Assembly: GCA_963675575.1 (NCBI GenBank)
Contig: OY776378.1
Span: 2,108,001-2,172,000 of the forward strand
Direction: 5' to 3'
Length of the DNA: 64,000 bases
Source of the DNA: JAGLOK01 sp963675575
GTDB taxonomy: Bacteria > Bacillota > Clostridia > Christensenellales > UMGS416
The notes beneath the pieces are model-generated. The model did not search any database and was not told the DNA's origin. It saw nothing but the letters and a program-made list of their open reading frames with translations. Within the stretch, counting starts at the first letter, position 1. Every line of letters starts with the position of its first letter. Below are positions 37,036-45,853 of this stretch, one piece after another. The position numbers were made by a program, and so were the translations under genes.

Positions 37036-37235
37036 TATTCATCCTCCACAAAGCTATAATCATATGTAATATCTTCGTCTGGAATATGAGCTTCATTTGC
37101 GGTTTCAGGTAATAGACTGTTATTGGGGAATATATCAAAGTCTTTCTTATGATATCCTTTTACCAGAAACACTATGCCTACTATTAATATTACGAAATAT
37201 ATTAATATCTCTATCATGTTCTTTTGCTTGTTCAT
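37035..37235 (-). CDS. Small single-pass membrane protein
   Basis: A 66-residue protein with one membrane helix (about residues 7-26) and an acidic C-terminal tail (PDEDITYDYSFVEDE). It overlaps the peptidase gene by 4 bases (ATGA) and the P-loop gene by 1 base, so it is part of the conjugation operon. Function unknown. Confidence 0.65.
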   Translation of the reverse strand: MNKQKNMIEILIYFVILIVGIVFLVKGYHKKDFDIFPNNSLLPETANEAHIPDEDITYDYSFVEDE

Positions 37236-38548
37236 GGATTGACCTCACTTTCTGTCAGTAATATAACCGGCCGTCTTAGATATTTGAATGTTGGAGACAT
37301 GGGAGTAATAACTACGCCATTACTGCTTGATGAGCAATGTGCAACCAGTGGTTTACCCTCCCCATCAAATCCTATAATTATTCCAACATGATTAATTCCA
37401 GAGCCAGGAATTGTACGGAATGCCAAGTCTCCTACCTTCATGGCTATCGTTGGGATTGAATAATCCCATTGTGTATGTGTCCCACTACCAAAATAGTTTG
37501 ATATTACATCCTTTGGAAATCCGGCGTTTATGAATACCCACGATGTATATCCACTGCAATCCAGCCCATATGGTTTATATGTACCTGTTGTTGCACTTCC
37601 TGAGCTTGTGACAAGTCTTTCTATTCCCCACTCGGGATTTATGCCTATATAGCTATACTTACCTCCCCAGAAGTAATTAACTTTACCCATGAGCGATTGT
37701 GCAGTTGGCTTAATGTTTGGAATCTTATTAATTAGCCCCGATGGCAAGTTGGCTCTTATCTCTGCAATTTCTTCCATGGAAAGAGTAGCTACATTTCCTC
37801 CTATTTTTGAAAACAAGACAGCATATGCACCGCTCATCATTTCTTCAAGTACCAATATTTGATTCGTGTTAAAATTATACTCAAAGAGTACATCTTCATA
37901 TGAAAGGCAGGTAACATAAATATACTTAATTCTATATGGCTCCGGAGTAGGTGTTATTGTGGGAGTAACTTGAATAGTGCTTGATGGGTTAGGAGTATAT
38001 TTCGGAGTATTCGTAGGTGTTGATACTATGGTTGGCGTTGGAATCGGAAGTGGATATTCTTCATCATCCCATTCTATGATTTTTATCTCGGTAGATATCT
38101 CATTCATATTCCAATACAAATCCTGCAATTCTTCAACCTGCGCTTCCGTAAGACTTGCAACTTGCTGCGCCTCTTGAGTCTCTATCATATTATTGTCAAT
38201 TGAGAAGAGGGCAAGCACATGACCTGAATTGTCAATCGCTTCGCCCTCACTACCCATATAGATTGCTTGCACTTCGTTTATATCACTTCCCACATCTTTT
38301 TCAATTTCAATCTTTTCAATTAATTCATTGTGCAGTTCATACATGATTTCAATCACCGGTTTTCCTGCATCATCTACTGTTTCAGCTGTTGTGCCAAATA
38401 GTATTGCAAACGGCGAGGAGATTAAAACCAGAATTAAGATTAGTGGGATTGATAAGACAATCAATATTTTTTGCCTTGTTTTTTTATCAGTAAGAATCTT
38501 TTTAGCTACTGCTATTATCGCTTTTGCTGTGGCTGGATCGAGTGCCAT
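37232..38548 (-). CDS. Membrane-anchored NlpC/P60 cell-wall peptidase
   Basis: A 438-residue protein (start 38548 supported by a G-rich ribosome site). It has a basic cytoplasmic start, a membrane helix (about 27-52), an acidic helical region, a proline/threonine wall-spanning linker (PTPTIVSTPTNTPKYTP-like), and a C-terminal NlpC/P60 domain with catalytic Cys in YGLDCSGYTSW and His in INHVGIIIG. Such enzymes (compare VirB1-type hydrolases of Gram-positive conjugation) open peptidoglycan for the transfer channel. Unlike many Tn916-type proteins I see no lysozyme-like (SLT) domain; the region before the peptidase is unassigned. Confidence 0.87.
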   Translation of the reverse strand: MALDPATAKAIIAVAKKILTDKKTRQKILIVLSIPLILILVLISSPFAILFGTTAETVDDAGKPVIEIMYELHNELIEKIEIEKDVGSDINEVQAIYMGSEGEAIDNSGHVLALFSIDNNMIETQEAQQVASLTEAQVEELQDLYWNMNEISTEIKIIEWDDEEYPLPIPTPTIVSTPTNTPKYTPNPSSTIQVTPTITPTPEPYRIKYIYVTCLSYEDVLFEYNFNTNQILVLEEMMSGAYAVLFSKIGGNVATLSMEEIAEIRANLPSGLINKIPNIKPTAQSLMGKVNYFWGGKYSYIGINPEWGIERLVTSSGSATTGTYKPYGLDCSGYTSWVFINAGFPKDVISNYFGSGTHTQWDYSIPTIAMKVGDLAFRTIPGSGINHVGIIIGFDGEGKPLVAHCSSSSNGVVITPMSPTFKYLRRPVILLTESEVNP

Positions 38549-38566
38549 CTTTTTCCCCCCATACAA

Positions 38567-38592
38567 AAAGCACATGCTTTTGCATGTGCTTT
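38567..38592 (-). terminator. Terminator after the lipoprotein gene
   Basis: On the minus strand AAAGCACATGC-AAAA-GCATGTGCTTTTTG: a perfect 11-base stem with T run, 33 bases after the lipoprotein stop. Confidence 0.8.
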
Positions 38593-38624
38593 AGTTCAGA
38601 TTTATTATTCAATTTTTGTTATCT

Positions 38625-39260
38625 TTACGGAATCTCCGCATCTGGGTCCACTCTCTCCCGCCATTCCTTTGATTCCTCAGTTTCCACAATCTCTGAAAAC
38701 ACTTCTACAAATTGTGTCTCATCTCCATAATATCTTCTATTCAATTGATTTAAATAATTGACTTCTATATTTCCAACAGCATTCTCATCTATTGTTAAAT
38801 ATAACACTTCATCTTTTGTATTATCATCCTGCGATAAAATTATATAATCGAAATATGTCACCTCTGGGAAGAATTTAGTTATTTGGTAAGCATGATTAGC
38901 TACACTTTCATATATTTCTTCTTTTATTACTATTGAGCCCACTTCAGGAACAAATGTTACCGCAACAAACGTTTTACCGTCTTCAGTATTTACTTCAACA
39001 TTTTCCGTGAATCTGAAATATTCTGTTGTGTAGTTTACGATTCTTTGGCTTATAAATTCTTCTTCAAAATCAGTTTTTTTTGGCTCATCTTGTAATGACT
39101 CTTCTGATATCTTCGTTGTTTCACTCAATTTTTCAGTATACGTCGGTACTGTTACTATTACGTCCGTTTTTTCCAATTGGGATGATTGGCAAGCCGTAAA
39201 CGTTCCAACAAAAATCAAGACGATTGTAAATGTAGTTATTATTTTTGTTTTCTTTATCAT
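38625..39260 (-). CDS. Lipoprotein with GerMN-like domain
   Basis: A 211-residue lipoprotein: lipobox TFTAC (Cys24), a short Thr/Glu linker, and a compact alpha/beta domain (about 60-200) that includes EYFRFTENVEVNTEDGKTFV and QITKFFPEVTYFDYI. The start at 39260 is fixed by GGAGGGG just upstream. I do not recognise the domain with confidence; GerMN- or NTF2-like folds are possible. It is probably exposed on the surface of the element's host. Confidence 0.6.
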   Translation of the reverse strand: MIKKTKIITTFTIVLIFVGTFTACQSSQLEKTDVIVTVPTYTEKLSETTKISEESLQDEPKKTDFEEEFISQRIVNYTTEYFRFTENVEVNTEDGKTFVAVTFVPEVGSIVIKEEIYESVANHAYQITKFFPEVTYFDYIILSQDDNTKDEVLYLTIDENAVGNIEVNYLNQLNRRYYGDETQFVEVFSEIVETEESKEWRERVDPDAEIP

Positions 39261-39353
39261 TTGCCCCTCCATAATTTCATATCAATATCATATAAGAGCG
39301 GCTTGAAATGATTTTTAGTCAATCCAAACCGCACTTGTAATTAAATTGACACT

Positions 39354-40973
39354 TTACCAGCCGTTAAAACGTCTTAAATCAAATGAAGCTAAATATGTCG
39401 CGCTTCTTGTGTATAACTTTGTTTTTTCGTCACCAGATGTTGTAGCCTCTCGGCTATATATTCCGCTACCATATTGTCCAACATAAAATAGAACATGAGA
39501 GCCGCTTTTTACATATATATCATAAAGCTCCCTGGTTGATGGATCGCTAATATCTGTAGTATAAGTCGATGAAGCTAAACTGGTTGTATTTAATTTAGAT
39601 GCAAATCCGGCTGCTGAAGAAACGAAGCCTGAGCAATCCAGTCCTGCTGTACCTGATTTATAATATCCGCTACAGTTATCATTCCCTGCAAATGCGCCAT
39701 AACTCATAGCGCCACTAAAATTCGTCCACGATGATGAAGAAGATGTGGAAAGTCCATCGAAGCCCCCCCAACAATATGGAATACCTCTTTGAGTTGAAGG
39801 TTTTGATACACTGACTAAATAATCTGGAGTAGAGATAGTTGATGGATTAGGATTATTATCATTATTAGTAGTATATGTCCAATATAAAAGGCACATATCA
39901 ATAGCGTTATCCATTGTTGTACTCATATTATTAGGAGCATTTGCTTTGGTCGCTTTTATTAATACTTCATTTTGATCTTCAATCGCTTGTTCTTCTAACA
40001 TTTCTTCTTTAATTTCAGAAATGTTAGATTGGAAAACATCAGTGCTTAAGAACTTCTTTTTAAGTATTTGAATTTGATTCTTTGTGCATTTGATTTGATA
40101 CAGATCTCCATTATCAGTTACTTCAAGTATATTATTAGGCATAAAATAATATCCTTCAATGTCTATTGGCGCAATACCAATACATTTACTATTTTGATAT
40201 TTTTTTACTGTGAATTCGCCACATACTATAGAGGTCTTTATTTGTTCGAACATACTGATATACAAACATCCATTATTATCAATATTTAAAACTTCCAAAC
40301 CACCTAACATTTCATCCGTGGTTATTTCAATTTCACTGTTCTTTGAACTGATTAATGCTGATTTTGCTTCCATTTTACTAATATCATAAATGTCTATTCC
40401 ATCTTTTGAAAAGCCCGTAAAAACTGTAATTTGGTCGCTATTCAATTCGTTAACTAAAAAACTATTGTTCTCACAATCGAGTAACCATACACGTCCTTCT
40501 TTGTCTTTGTATAGCTTCAACATTAAATGTTTTTCCATATCCTTGGGAATAAATATTTCTTGAACCAAATTCCCTTCTAAATCGGTTTTATATATTATGC
40601 CCGCATCATAATCCAATAAATAAACCATTTCTTTAGAAACTACAACGCTTCGAACATATGCAATATATGGAATTTTATAATCTTTCATATAATTTCCATT
40701 ATAATATACATTTACTCTTTTGTTAATATTATCTACAATATATATGCTACCATCCTCTGTTACAGTAAACGCCTCAGGGCCTTCGCCACCTCCTATCATG
40801 TTCTCTGAGCAACCAATCTGACCCTTTTCATTACCAATTGTAATTGTCAGTATTATTTTGTCATTCGATATTGAATCAGTATTCGTATTAGTTGCATATG
40901 CAGTTGTACAAAAAGCAACAATCAAAACCAGTGAAAGTATAAAACTCATTACTGTTTTCTTATTTTTTTTCAT
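39354..40973 (-). CDS. Secreted beta-propeller protein with C-terminal NlpC/P60-like peptidase
   Basis: A 539-residue exported protein: Sec signal peptide (about 1-27, TAYA), then repeated blades resembling NHL/6-bladed propellers (EAFTVTEDGSIYIVDNINKR, YLLDYDAGIIYKTDLEGN, EVLNIDNNGCLYISMF) to about residue 300, a linker, and a C-terminal Cys-peptidase-like domain with GTAGLDCSGFVSSAAGF (Cys nucleophile) and SGSHVLFYVGQYG (His). RGIPYCWGG is the usual N-terminal block of such domains. The pairing of a sensor-like propeller with a wall peptidase is unusual. It has a GGAG site inside the tail of a 45-codon frame upstream. Confidence 0.75.
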   Translation of the reverse strand: MKKNKKTVMSFILSLVLIVAFCTTAYATNTNTDSISNDKIILTITIGNEKGQIGCSENMIGGGEGPEAFTVTEDGSIYIVDNINKRVNVYYNGNYMKDYKIPYIAYVRSVVVSKEMVYLLDYDAGIIYKTDLEGNLVQEIFIPKDMEKHLMLKLYKDKEGRVWLLDCENNSFLVNELNSDQITVFTGFSKDGIDIYDISKMEAKSALISSKNSEIEITTDEMLGGLEVLNIDNNGCLYISMFEQIKTSIVCGEFTVKKYQNSKCIGIAPIDIEGYYFMPNNILEVTDNGDLYQIKCTKNQIQILKKKFLSTDVFQSNISEIKEEMLEEQAIEDQNEVLIKATKANAPNNMSTTMDNAIDMCLLYWTYTTNNDNNPNPSTISTPDYLVSVSKPSTQRGIPYCWGGFDGLSTSSSSSWTNFSGAMSYGAFAGNDNCSGYYKSGTAGLDCSGFVSSAAGFASKLNTTSLASSTYTTDISDPSTRELYDIYVKSGSHVLFYVGQYGSGIYSREATTSGDEKTKLYTRSATYLASFDLRRFNGW

Positions 40974-40974
40974 T

Positions 40975-41112
40975 TTAATGCTCCTTAAATTTAATTTTCG
41001 AGCCTTTTATGATATAATTACTTATAGTCTTTACTTTACCCTTAAATCGTCGGCTCAAGACGATAGGTTCGCGCCTAGGTTTTGTAAGGACTTTTATTCT
41101 TTCATTAAGCAT
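40975..41112 (-). CDS. Small basic protein, 45 residues
   Basis: An open frame beginning MLNERIKVLTKPRREPIVLS and ending KIKFKEH, 14 Lys/Arg in 45 residues. An AAAGG ribosome site lies 5 bases before the start, and its stop TAA (40977-40975) sits between the ribosome site and start of the propeller gene, a typical coupling arrangement. It could be a leader peptide or a nucleic-acid-binding protein. Unrecognised. Confidence 0.4.
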   Translation of the reverse strand: MLNERIKVLTKPRREPIVLSRRFKGKVKTISNYIIKGSKIKFKEH

Positions 41113-41378
41113 CACCACCTTTGCAAATTTTTCTTATAACAGCTTTTCTTATACCTAAAGCAAAGCTGACTAAGGCTAAACAAATATTCTGTTTTCATTC
41201 CCCTACCTCAAAGTAAAATCTATCTGTAAATATGCTTATATGTGCTACTCATAATATATATGTTATTCTTTCTTAACCGAATTGTAACATAACGGGTCTC
41301 TAATTGTCAATATTTATTTTTACTTACTTTTTTATGCTGACTGTTTTACTCCTATATTCATTCATTTATTATGCACAG

Positions 41379-41410
41379 CAAAGCACATACTTAGGTCAGC
41401 ATGTGCTTTG
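41379..41410 (-). terminator. Hairpin after the VirB4-like operon
   Basis: CAAAGCACAT/ATGTGCTTTG, a perfect 10-base stem with 12-base loop, 22 bases after the stop of the small membrane gene. The following T run is poor. The rest of 41113-41431 shows no gene. Confidence 0.5.
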
Positions 41411-41431
41411 ATGTGACTTTATATTTTTCCG

Positions 41432-41620
41432 TTACCTTTTTCTTCGCAATCCTTTTAGTCTTCCTTTTGGTGTTCCTTCCCACATGATACAAAAAACACT
41501 TAATATAATAAGAGCTACTCCAATTGGTATCATTATAGGTGCAAATGTTGACCAGTCAGTAATCATCATGAGTCCGATAAATATTATCAGTATATAGAAT
41601 CTAAATAGCCAATTATTCAT
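41432..41620 (-). CDS. Small membrane protein
   Basis: A 62-residue protein with two hydrophobic segments (about 3-20 and 28-48) and a very basic tail (KGRLKGLRRKR). ATG 41620 is preferred because GGAG lies 8 bases upstream. It follows the VirB4-like gene in the conjugation operon; no family recognised. Confidence 0.55.
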   Translation of the reverse strand: MNNWLFRFYILIIFIGLMMITDWSTFAPIMIPIGVALIILSVFCIMWEGTPKGRLKGLRRKR

Positions 41621-41695
41621 TTTATATGCTCCAATCATTTTGATGTTTTTATCATATAAGCTTTAAATATGCATTGCAAATTTGAGCACGTTTTT

Positions 41696-43516
41696 TTATC
41701 TACCACCACCTCGACCAATTAGTGCCATCTTATACTCCGGTACAAGAAACCATATATGAAGTCGTTTTGAGCCAATCATACAAAGCGCATGCCCACGTCT
41801 TTTTGAATACACAAGCTCCTGCTCACTGTCGGTTAAGTGATACAAAGCTATAATGTCTTCTAAATCCCTGCCATCACAGCCCATGATTATCTTATATGAA
41901 GGCATATCCAATAGTGGCTGACCATACATTCGAACAGATGGATCAAGAAAATCAACAAGGCTGTGGGATATGATTGCAATTCCAGATTCATACTTCCTGG
42001 CACGCTTTGCAACATTACGCAAGAATACAAGTGACTGTGGTACATTTGGATCAATCATAAGGTATGCTTCATCTGCAATAAGTAAAACCTTTTCTGTTCT
42101 ATCTCGACTCATCTGCTCCCATGCCCAACCCAGGATATTAAAGTACTGAGTTCTCTTTATCTTGTCTTCAGTGTTTTGTAAATCATGTGTATCTAAACAG
42201 ATAACTTTTGAGTTTGCTTTAAGTGTAGTTGTACCATTCCAAAGGAACGAATCACTGCCGACTGCAATGTCACGAAGCAATGCAGAGAGAATTTCATATT
42301 CTATTTTATTCTTATTCATCTTTGCTTTCTTATTAATGAGTTCATATAAGTGAGTAAATGTCGGGAAATCTTCACTTGTGAGTTTTGATACATCAGTATC
42401 CCATATAATCTCAAAAGTGGTATAGAGCTCAATTAAACAGTCTTTCAGTAATGCTTTCTGAATGTCGGTAAGTGTTGGTAGATATAGATTGAAGAATATA
42501 TCCAATGTCTTCATATGCAGTGCTAAATCACCCATACCATTACCTTCATCTATATATAACTTATCCTGCTCATCATCGTCATCAGTCGGTGCTGCTTTTA
42601 CTTGCAAAGGGTTAATCCTTCCGCCAGTGCCCCCACCGCAATTTATCCAATCACCATTCAGATTGTGACACAAGTCCTTATACTCCCTTTCGGGATCTGC
42701 GACAATTATCTTTGTACCCATCATATACTCTGATAGTATAATATTCTTGATTGTGGTTGACTTGCCTTGTCCTGAATGACCGAGGATAACGATATTAGAA
42801 TTTGTTCTATCTCCGCCACGTTTCCACAAGTCAAGTACAATCATTCCGCCATGTGCATCCATTGCAAACCACATACCCTCGCCGTCATTATACCCACTGC
42901 TAGCAAAAGGAAATCCACCTATGAAAGTGGATAATGGTACTATACGTTGTGTGACTTCTATTATCTGCTGCTGTGGCACATGATAAGGTGATAACATTTT
43001 GAATGCTTCCTTCTGCAGATTAGGTAACGGTCTAATCTTACATCTGATAGAAGAGTACAGACCCTCAATACGTCTGCAAAGTTTCTCAAATCGCTTGTTG
43101 TCATTATCAATAGGCATCACTAGGTTTGTCATATGCCCTACTGTTTCTCCATTTTGATCTATCTGTGTCAGTATTCTTTCACCATCTTCAACACCACGCT
43201 CTGCTCTTTTTTGTGTCAGTGGGTCACGGGTTGATTCCACAATACTTCTGTTTTGCATAATATTCTTTGAAATGCTTTCAACAAGTAATGTATTATCAGC
43301 CGGAATGAATGTCTGTGAAATAATTGTTCCCGGAGTGTTTGATACTTTAGACAGCCATCCCCCATCAACTGTTGGTGGGTATTTTATAACTCCATATATT
43401 TTACTTGTAAATTCACCGATATTGATCTGTGTTCTTTTAAATTCCAAGCCCATCGGAGTAACTATATTTAGCAGTGCCGGATTCACCGGATTCTGGTTTT
43501 GTTTAATTCTTTTCAT
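41696..43516 (-). CDS. VirB4-like conjugation ATPase
   Basis: A 606-residue ATPase: the N-terminal region (about 1-200) is linker-like, Walker A is GHSGQGKST (about residue 240), Walker B VLLIADEAYLMID (near 485), followed by RARKYESGIAIISHS, all typical of VirB4/TraE-type motors of Gram-positive elements. It energises assembly of, or transport through, the mating channel. It starts at the last base of the upstream gene, and with that gene and the PrgI-like gene forms the conserved order PrgI - VirB4 N-part - VirB4. Confidence 0.93.
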   Translation of the reverse strand: MKRIKQNQNPVNPALLNIVTPMGLEFKRTQINIGEFTSKIYGVIKYPPTVDGGWLSKVSNTPGTIISQTFIPADNTLLVESISKNIMQNRSIVESTRDPLTQKRAERGVEDGERILTQIDQNGETVGHMTNLVMPIDNDNKRFEKLCRRIEGLYSSIRCKIRPLPNLQKEAFKMLSPYHVPQQQIIEVTQRIVPLSTFIGGFPFASSGYNDGEGMWFAMDAHGGMIVLDLWKRGGDRTNSNIVILGHSGQGKSTTIKNIILSEYMMGTKIIVADPEREYKDLCHNLNGDWINCGGGTGGRINPLQVKAAPTDDDDEQDKLYIDEGNGMGDLALHMKTLDIFFNLYLPTLTDIQKALLKDCLIELYTTFEIIWDTDVSKLTSEDFPTFTHLYELINKKAKMNKNKIEYEILSALLRDIAVGSDSFLWNGTTTLKANSKVICLDTHDLQNTEDKIKRTQYFNILGWAWEQMSRDRTEKVLLIADEAYLMIDPNVPQSLVFLRNVAKRARKYESGIAIISHSLVDFLDPSVRMYGQPLLDMPSYKIIMGCDGRDLEDIIALYHLTDSEQELVYSKRRGHALCMIGSKRLHIWFLVPEYKMALIGRGGGR

Positions 43517-44166
43517 TATCTTCCTCCAATAATAATAGGTATTGATGCAGTAAAATCATTATCAGTAATATCTAAATGACCACTTTGCGGATGTGCAAAC
43601 AGTTTTACAAGATGATATATCTGATTTTGATTAAGTACATCAGCACTCACTCCACATGACTGGAACTTATATGCAAGCTCTGTAGCTCTGCGCTTAAGTA
43701 CAAGTTCATTATCATCGGTTAATCTCTCCCATATGATTACAAAAAACTGTCTTTCAATAATCTCACCGGATAGTGCAAAGCTTGCAATCTGGTTTATCTC
43801 TTCATTGATTAGTCTTCGTCTTATATTATCTGATGTTTCATTCAGTACATCATAAAGTGAGTTCTTTAATTTACTCATATCCACTACTTGAGAAATAGCA
43901 AAGAATTGAAAAGGTTTTGTTTCGCTTGATAGTTCTGCAGTTAATGTATTTATCAATATTTTCTTCTCATTCTGTGATAGCAGATCAATGCTTATCGGCT
44001 GTAGTCTGATATATGAGAATATATAATTATCTCTCGTATACAAAAGACTGCCTTTTATGTCCTTGATATTTACAAAGTCATTAGCAGTTACATTTTTTGG
44101 GCTTATTTTTATGTCATTCTTACCGAATAATTTTCTGAGATAGTTGATTATTGCTTTCAGCATCAA
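43516..44166 (-). CDS. Conjugation protein, VirB4 N-terminal-like (TraC-like)
   Basis: A 216-residue protein resembling the N-terminal domain of VirB4-type proteins as a separate gene: SLLYTRDNYIFSYIRLQPISIDLLS, LTAELSSETKPFQFFAISQVVD and ERQFFVIIWER. Such split arrangements occur in Clostridia elements. It overlaps the PrgI-like gene by 4 bases and the VirB4-like gene by 1 base, so the three are translated together. Confidence 0.8.
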   Translation of the reverse strand: MMLKAIINYLRKLFGKNDIKISPKNVTANDFVNIKDIKGSLLYTRDNYIFSYIRLQPISIDLLSQNEKKILINTLTAELSSETKPFQFFAISQVVDMSKLKNSLYDVLNETSDNIRRRLINEEINQIASFALSGEIIERQFFVIIWERLTDDNELVLKRRATELAYKFQSCGVSADVLNQNQIYHLVKLFAHPQSGHLDITDNDFTASIPIIIGGR

Positions 44167-44495
44167 AACTCACCCCATTCCTTTTGATATTTGTATTTAT
44201 ACTTCTGCTGCTCTCTTGCAAAACGAATCATGTTCTTTAATTGATCTACGACTGATTGGTTGTTCTTGTCTTTAGTCACACACATTACGCTTCCTGCAAT
44301 GCCTACCAGGATAAATACTACGAGAAATGATACACTCTTATTTATACTGAATATTAAAAAAGCTACTGATAATATAATTACAGTAGCAATTAGTGTTTGT
44401 AGTATTTCAGCTTTTCCGAATCCCTCAAATATCTCACTTCGAGTTTTGACATTGTTGGGTATATATAATGTCATTTTCATATTGTTCTGTTCCAT
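44163..44495 (-). CDS. PrgI-family (VirB3-like) membrane protein
   Basis: A 110-residue protein with the typical LYIPNNVKTRSEIFEGFG start, two membrane helices (about 28-46 and 52-70) and a charged C-terminus (EQQKYKYKYQKEWGEF). PrgI/VirB3-like proteins sit at the base of Gram-positive mating channels next to VirB4. Confidence 0.8.
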   Translation of the reverse strand: MEQNNMKMTLYIPNNVKTRSEIFEGFGKAEILQTLIATVIILSVAFLIFSINKSVSFLVVFILVGIAGSVMCVTKDKNNQSVVDQLKNMIRFAREQQKYKYKYQKEWGEF

Positions 44496-44504
44496 AAAAT
44501 CTCC

Positions 44505-44711
44505 TCATCCGTAATATTTCATGATTAAGTCTTTTATCTGCCACACACTTTCAGCAATTATATAAAAGACAATCACATGCTTTGCTCTTTTTTTGTACAT
44601 CACTGCATCTTCATCTGCTGAACCCAGTCTGAAAAGACAGTAAGCAAGTCGAAAGGTAGCTCCTGTTCTTATTAACCAGATAACTACCTTGGATACTTCA
44701 TCTACTATTGC
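44505..44711 (-). pseudogene. Truncated conjugation gene upstream of PrgI (VirB2-like by position)
   Basis: A 68-codon open frame without a start ends at 44505, overlapping the PrgI ribosome site. It reads ...VIWLIRTGATFRLAYCLFRL, then a charged turn (SADEDAVMYKKRAKH) and a hydrophobic helix ending IMKYYG. The gene order suggests the small membrane gene preceding PrgI, cut at 44711 where IS21 DNA begins. Low certainty on family. Confidence 0.5.
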
Positions 44712-44714
44712 CTA

Positions 44715-45011
44715 ATCTCATTTAAAGGCAGTAAATACTCGGTTCCAAGCATATATGCCGGCAAAGAAGGGGCAGTCCGAATAGTTGGTAATATATTAAC
44801 GGTATATTACCAAGCGAAACCTATTGCTCAACATCAACTATCGTACTGTAAAAACACTATGAATGTCAATCCTAATCATTACAAGGACTTAATAGTAAAA
44901 CAGAGCTTCGATATCGAAAATACATTACTACACAACACGGATATACTTCACGAAAATTTGTCAGCTATAGATTTGAGTGTTTATGATTTGGGGGTATTTT
45001 CGAATGAGTGA
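44715..45011 (+). pseudogene. istA: IS21-family transposase IstA, C-terminal fragment
   Basis: About 98 codons of the IstA tail: FKGSKYSVPSIYAGKEGAVR, YYQAKPIAQHQLSYC, then NPNHYKDLI typical of the IstA end, stopping at 45011. The catalytic DDE part and the left end of the element are gone. It overlaps istB by 8 bases as in intact IS21 elements. Confidence 0.85.
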
Positions 45012-45789
45012 ACTAATATACGATAGAATTAAAGAAAACCTTGTATCTTTAAAAATGACGAACACTATAAATACATTGGATAATTATCTTGAGCATGCAT
45101 TAAAAGATAAAGTTGGAGCACTTGAGATACTTGATCATATTTTAATGGAGGAAGCTCAATACAACAGAATTAGAACTGCAAATACAAGGATTCAGATGGC
45201 GGGTTTCCCATTCAAAAAAACACTTGATGATTTCGACTTTGATTTCCAGGCATCGATTGATAAAGATCAGATTATGGATTTAGCTACAATGAGATTTGTT
45301 CATAATCAAGAAAATGTTGTTTTTCTTGGCCCTCCGGGTGTAGGCAAAACACATCTTGCCGTTTCTTTAGGTATGCTGGCTGCAAGTAATCGATTGTCGA
45401 CTTACTATATTAATTGCCACAGGCTAATTGAACAACTTAATAAGGCGCACTATGAAAATAGGCTTCCTGAAAGGATAAAAACCTTCAGTAAATATTCAGT
45501 TCTAATCATTGATGAGATAGGTTATCTTCCTATGGATATACAAGGAGCAAATCTTTTTTTTCAATTAATAGCAAAACGATATGAAAAAAATACTACTATA
45601 TTTACTTCAAATAGACCATTTTCTCAATGGAATGAAGTTTTCTCCGATGTAACAATTGCTGCTGCTATTTTAGATCGGGTTCTTCATCATTGTAATGTCG
45701 TAAATATAAAGGGTGAAAGTTATAGGCTTAAAGAACGTAAGGAACATATGAAAACTACCAAAAGGGTTAATACTCTATTTCAAGAATAA
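45004..45789 (+). CDS. istB: IS21-family helper ATPase IstB
   Basis: A 261-residue AAA+ protein (start MSELIYDRIKENL; the longer frame lies in istA). Walker A GPPGVGKTHLA, Walker B VLIIDEIGYLP, sensor TSNRPFSQWNEVFSD, C-terminal HHCNVVNIKGESYRL, all typical of IstB. It would help target choice, but IstA is lost, so the element cannot move by itself. Confidence 0.95.
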   Translation: MSELIYDRIKENLVSLKMTNTINTLDNYLEHALKDKVGALEILDHILMEEAQYNRIRTANTRIQMAGFPFKKTLDDFDFDFQASIDKDQIMDLATMRFVHNQENVVFLGPPGVGKTHLAVSLGMLAASNRLSTYYINCHRLIEQLNKAHYENRLPERIKTFSKYSVLIIDEIGYLPMDIQGANLFFQLIAKRYEKNTTIFTSNRPFSQWNEVFSDVTIAAAILDRVLHHCNVVNIKGESYRLKERKEHMKTTKRVNTLFQE

Positions 45790-45805
45790 TCATTATTAAC
45801 TAACC

Positions 45806-45853
45806 TGCATTTTTAAATGCCCTTTTTCTTGCAAATTTAAATGACCATTGACA
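45806..45853. repeat. IS21 right-end repeats
   Basis: Read on the minus strand from the end: TGTCAATGGTCATTTAAATT then GGGCATTTAAAAATGC, two related units, as in IS21 family termini that begin TGTCAATGG. The end at 45853 adjoins transketolase sequence. Confidence 0.7.

Larger units (their letters stand above)
44715..45853 (+). mobile_element. IS21-family element, left end deleted
   Basis: Remaining are the istA tail, complete istB and the right end with two terminal repeat units. It lies between conjugative-element DNA (ending 44711) and a transketolase gene (interrupted at 45854), so its left part was lost in a rearrangement. Confidence 0.8.

Noticed and set aside
40858..41139. Plus-strand 93-codon frame
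   Set aside because: Antisense to the signal peptide of the propeller gene and the small basic frame; no ribosome site and no domain.
41041..41300. Possible riboswitch (c-di-GMP or c-di-AMP type) upstream of the propeller-peptidase
   Set aside because: I looked for the conserved cores on the minus strand and did not find them; the small open frame explains the more GC-rich part.
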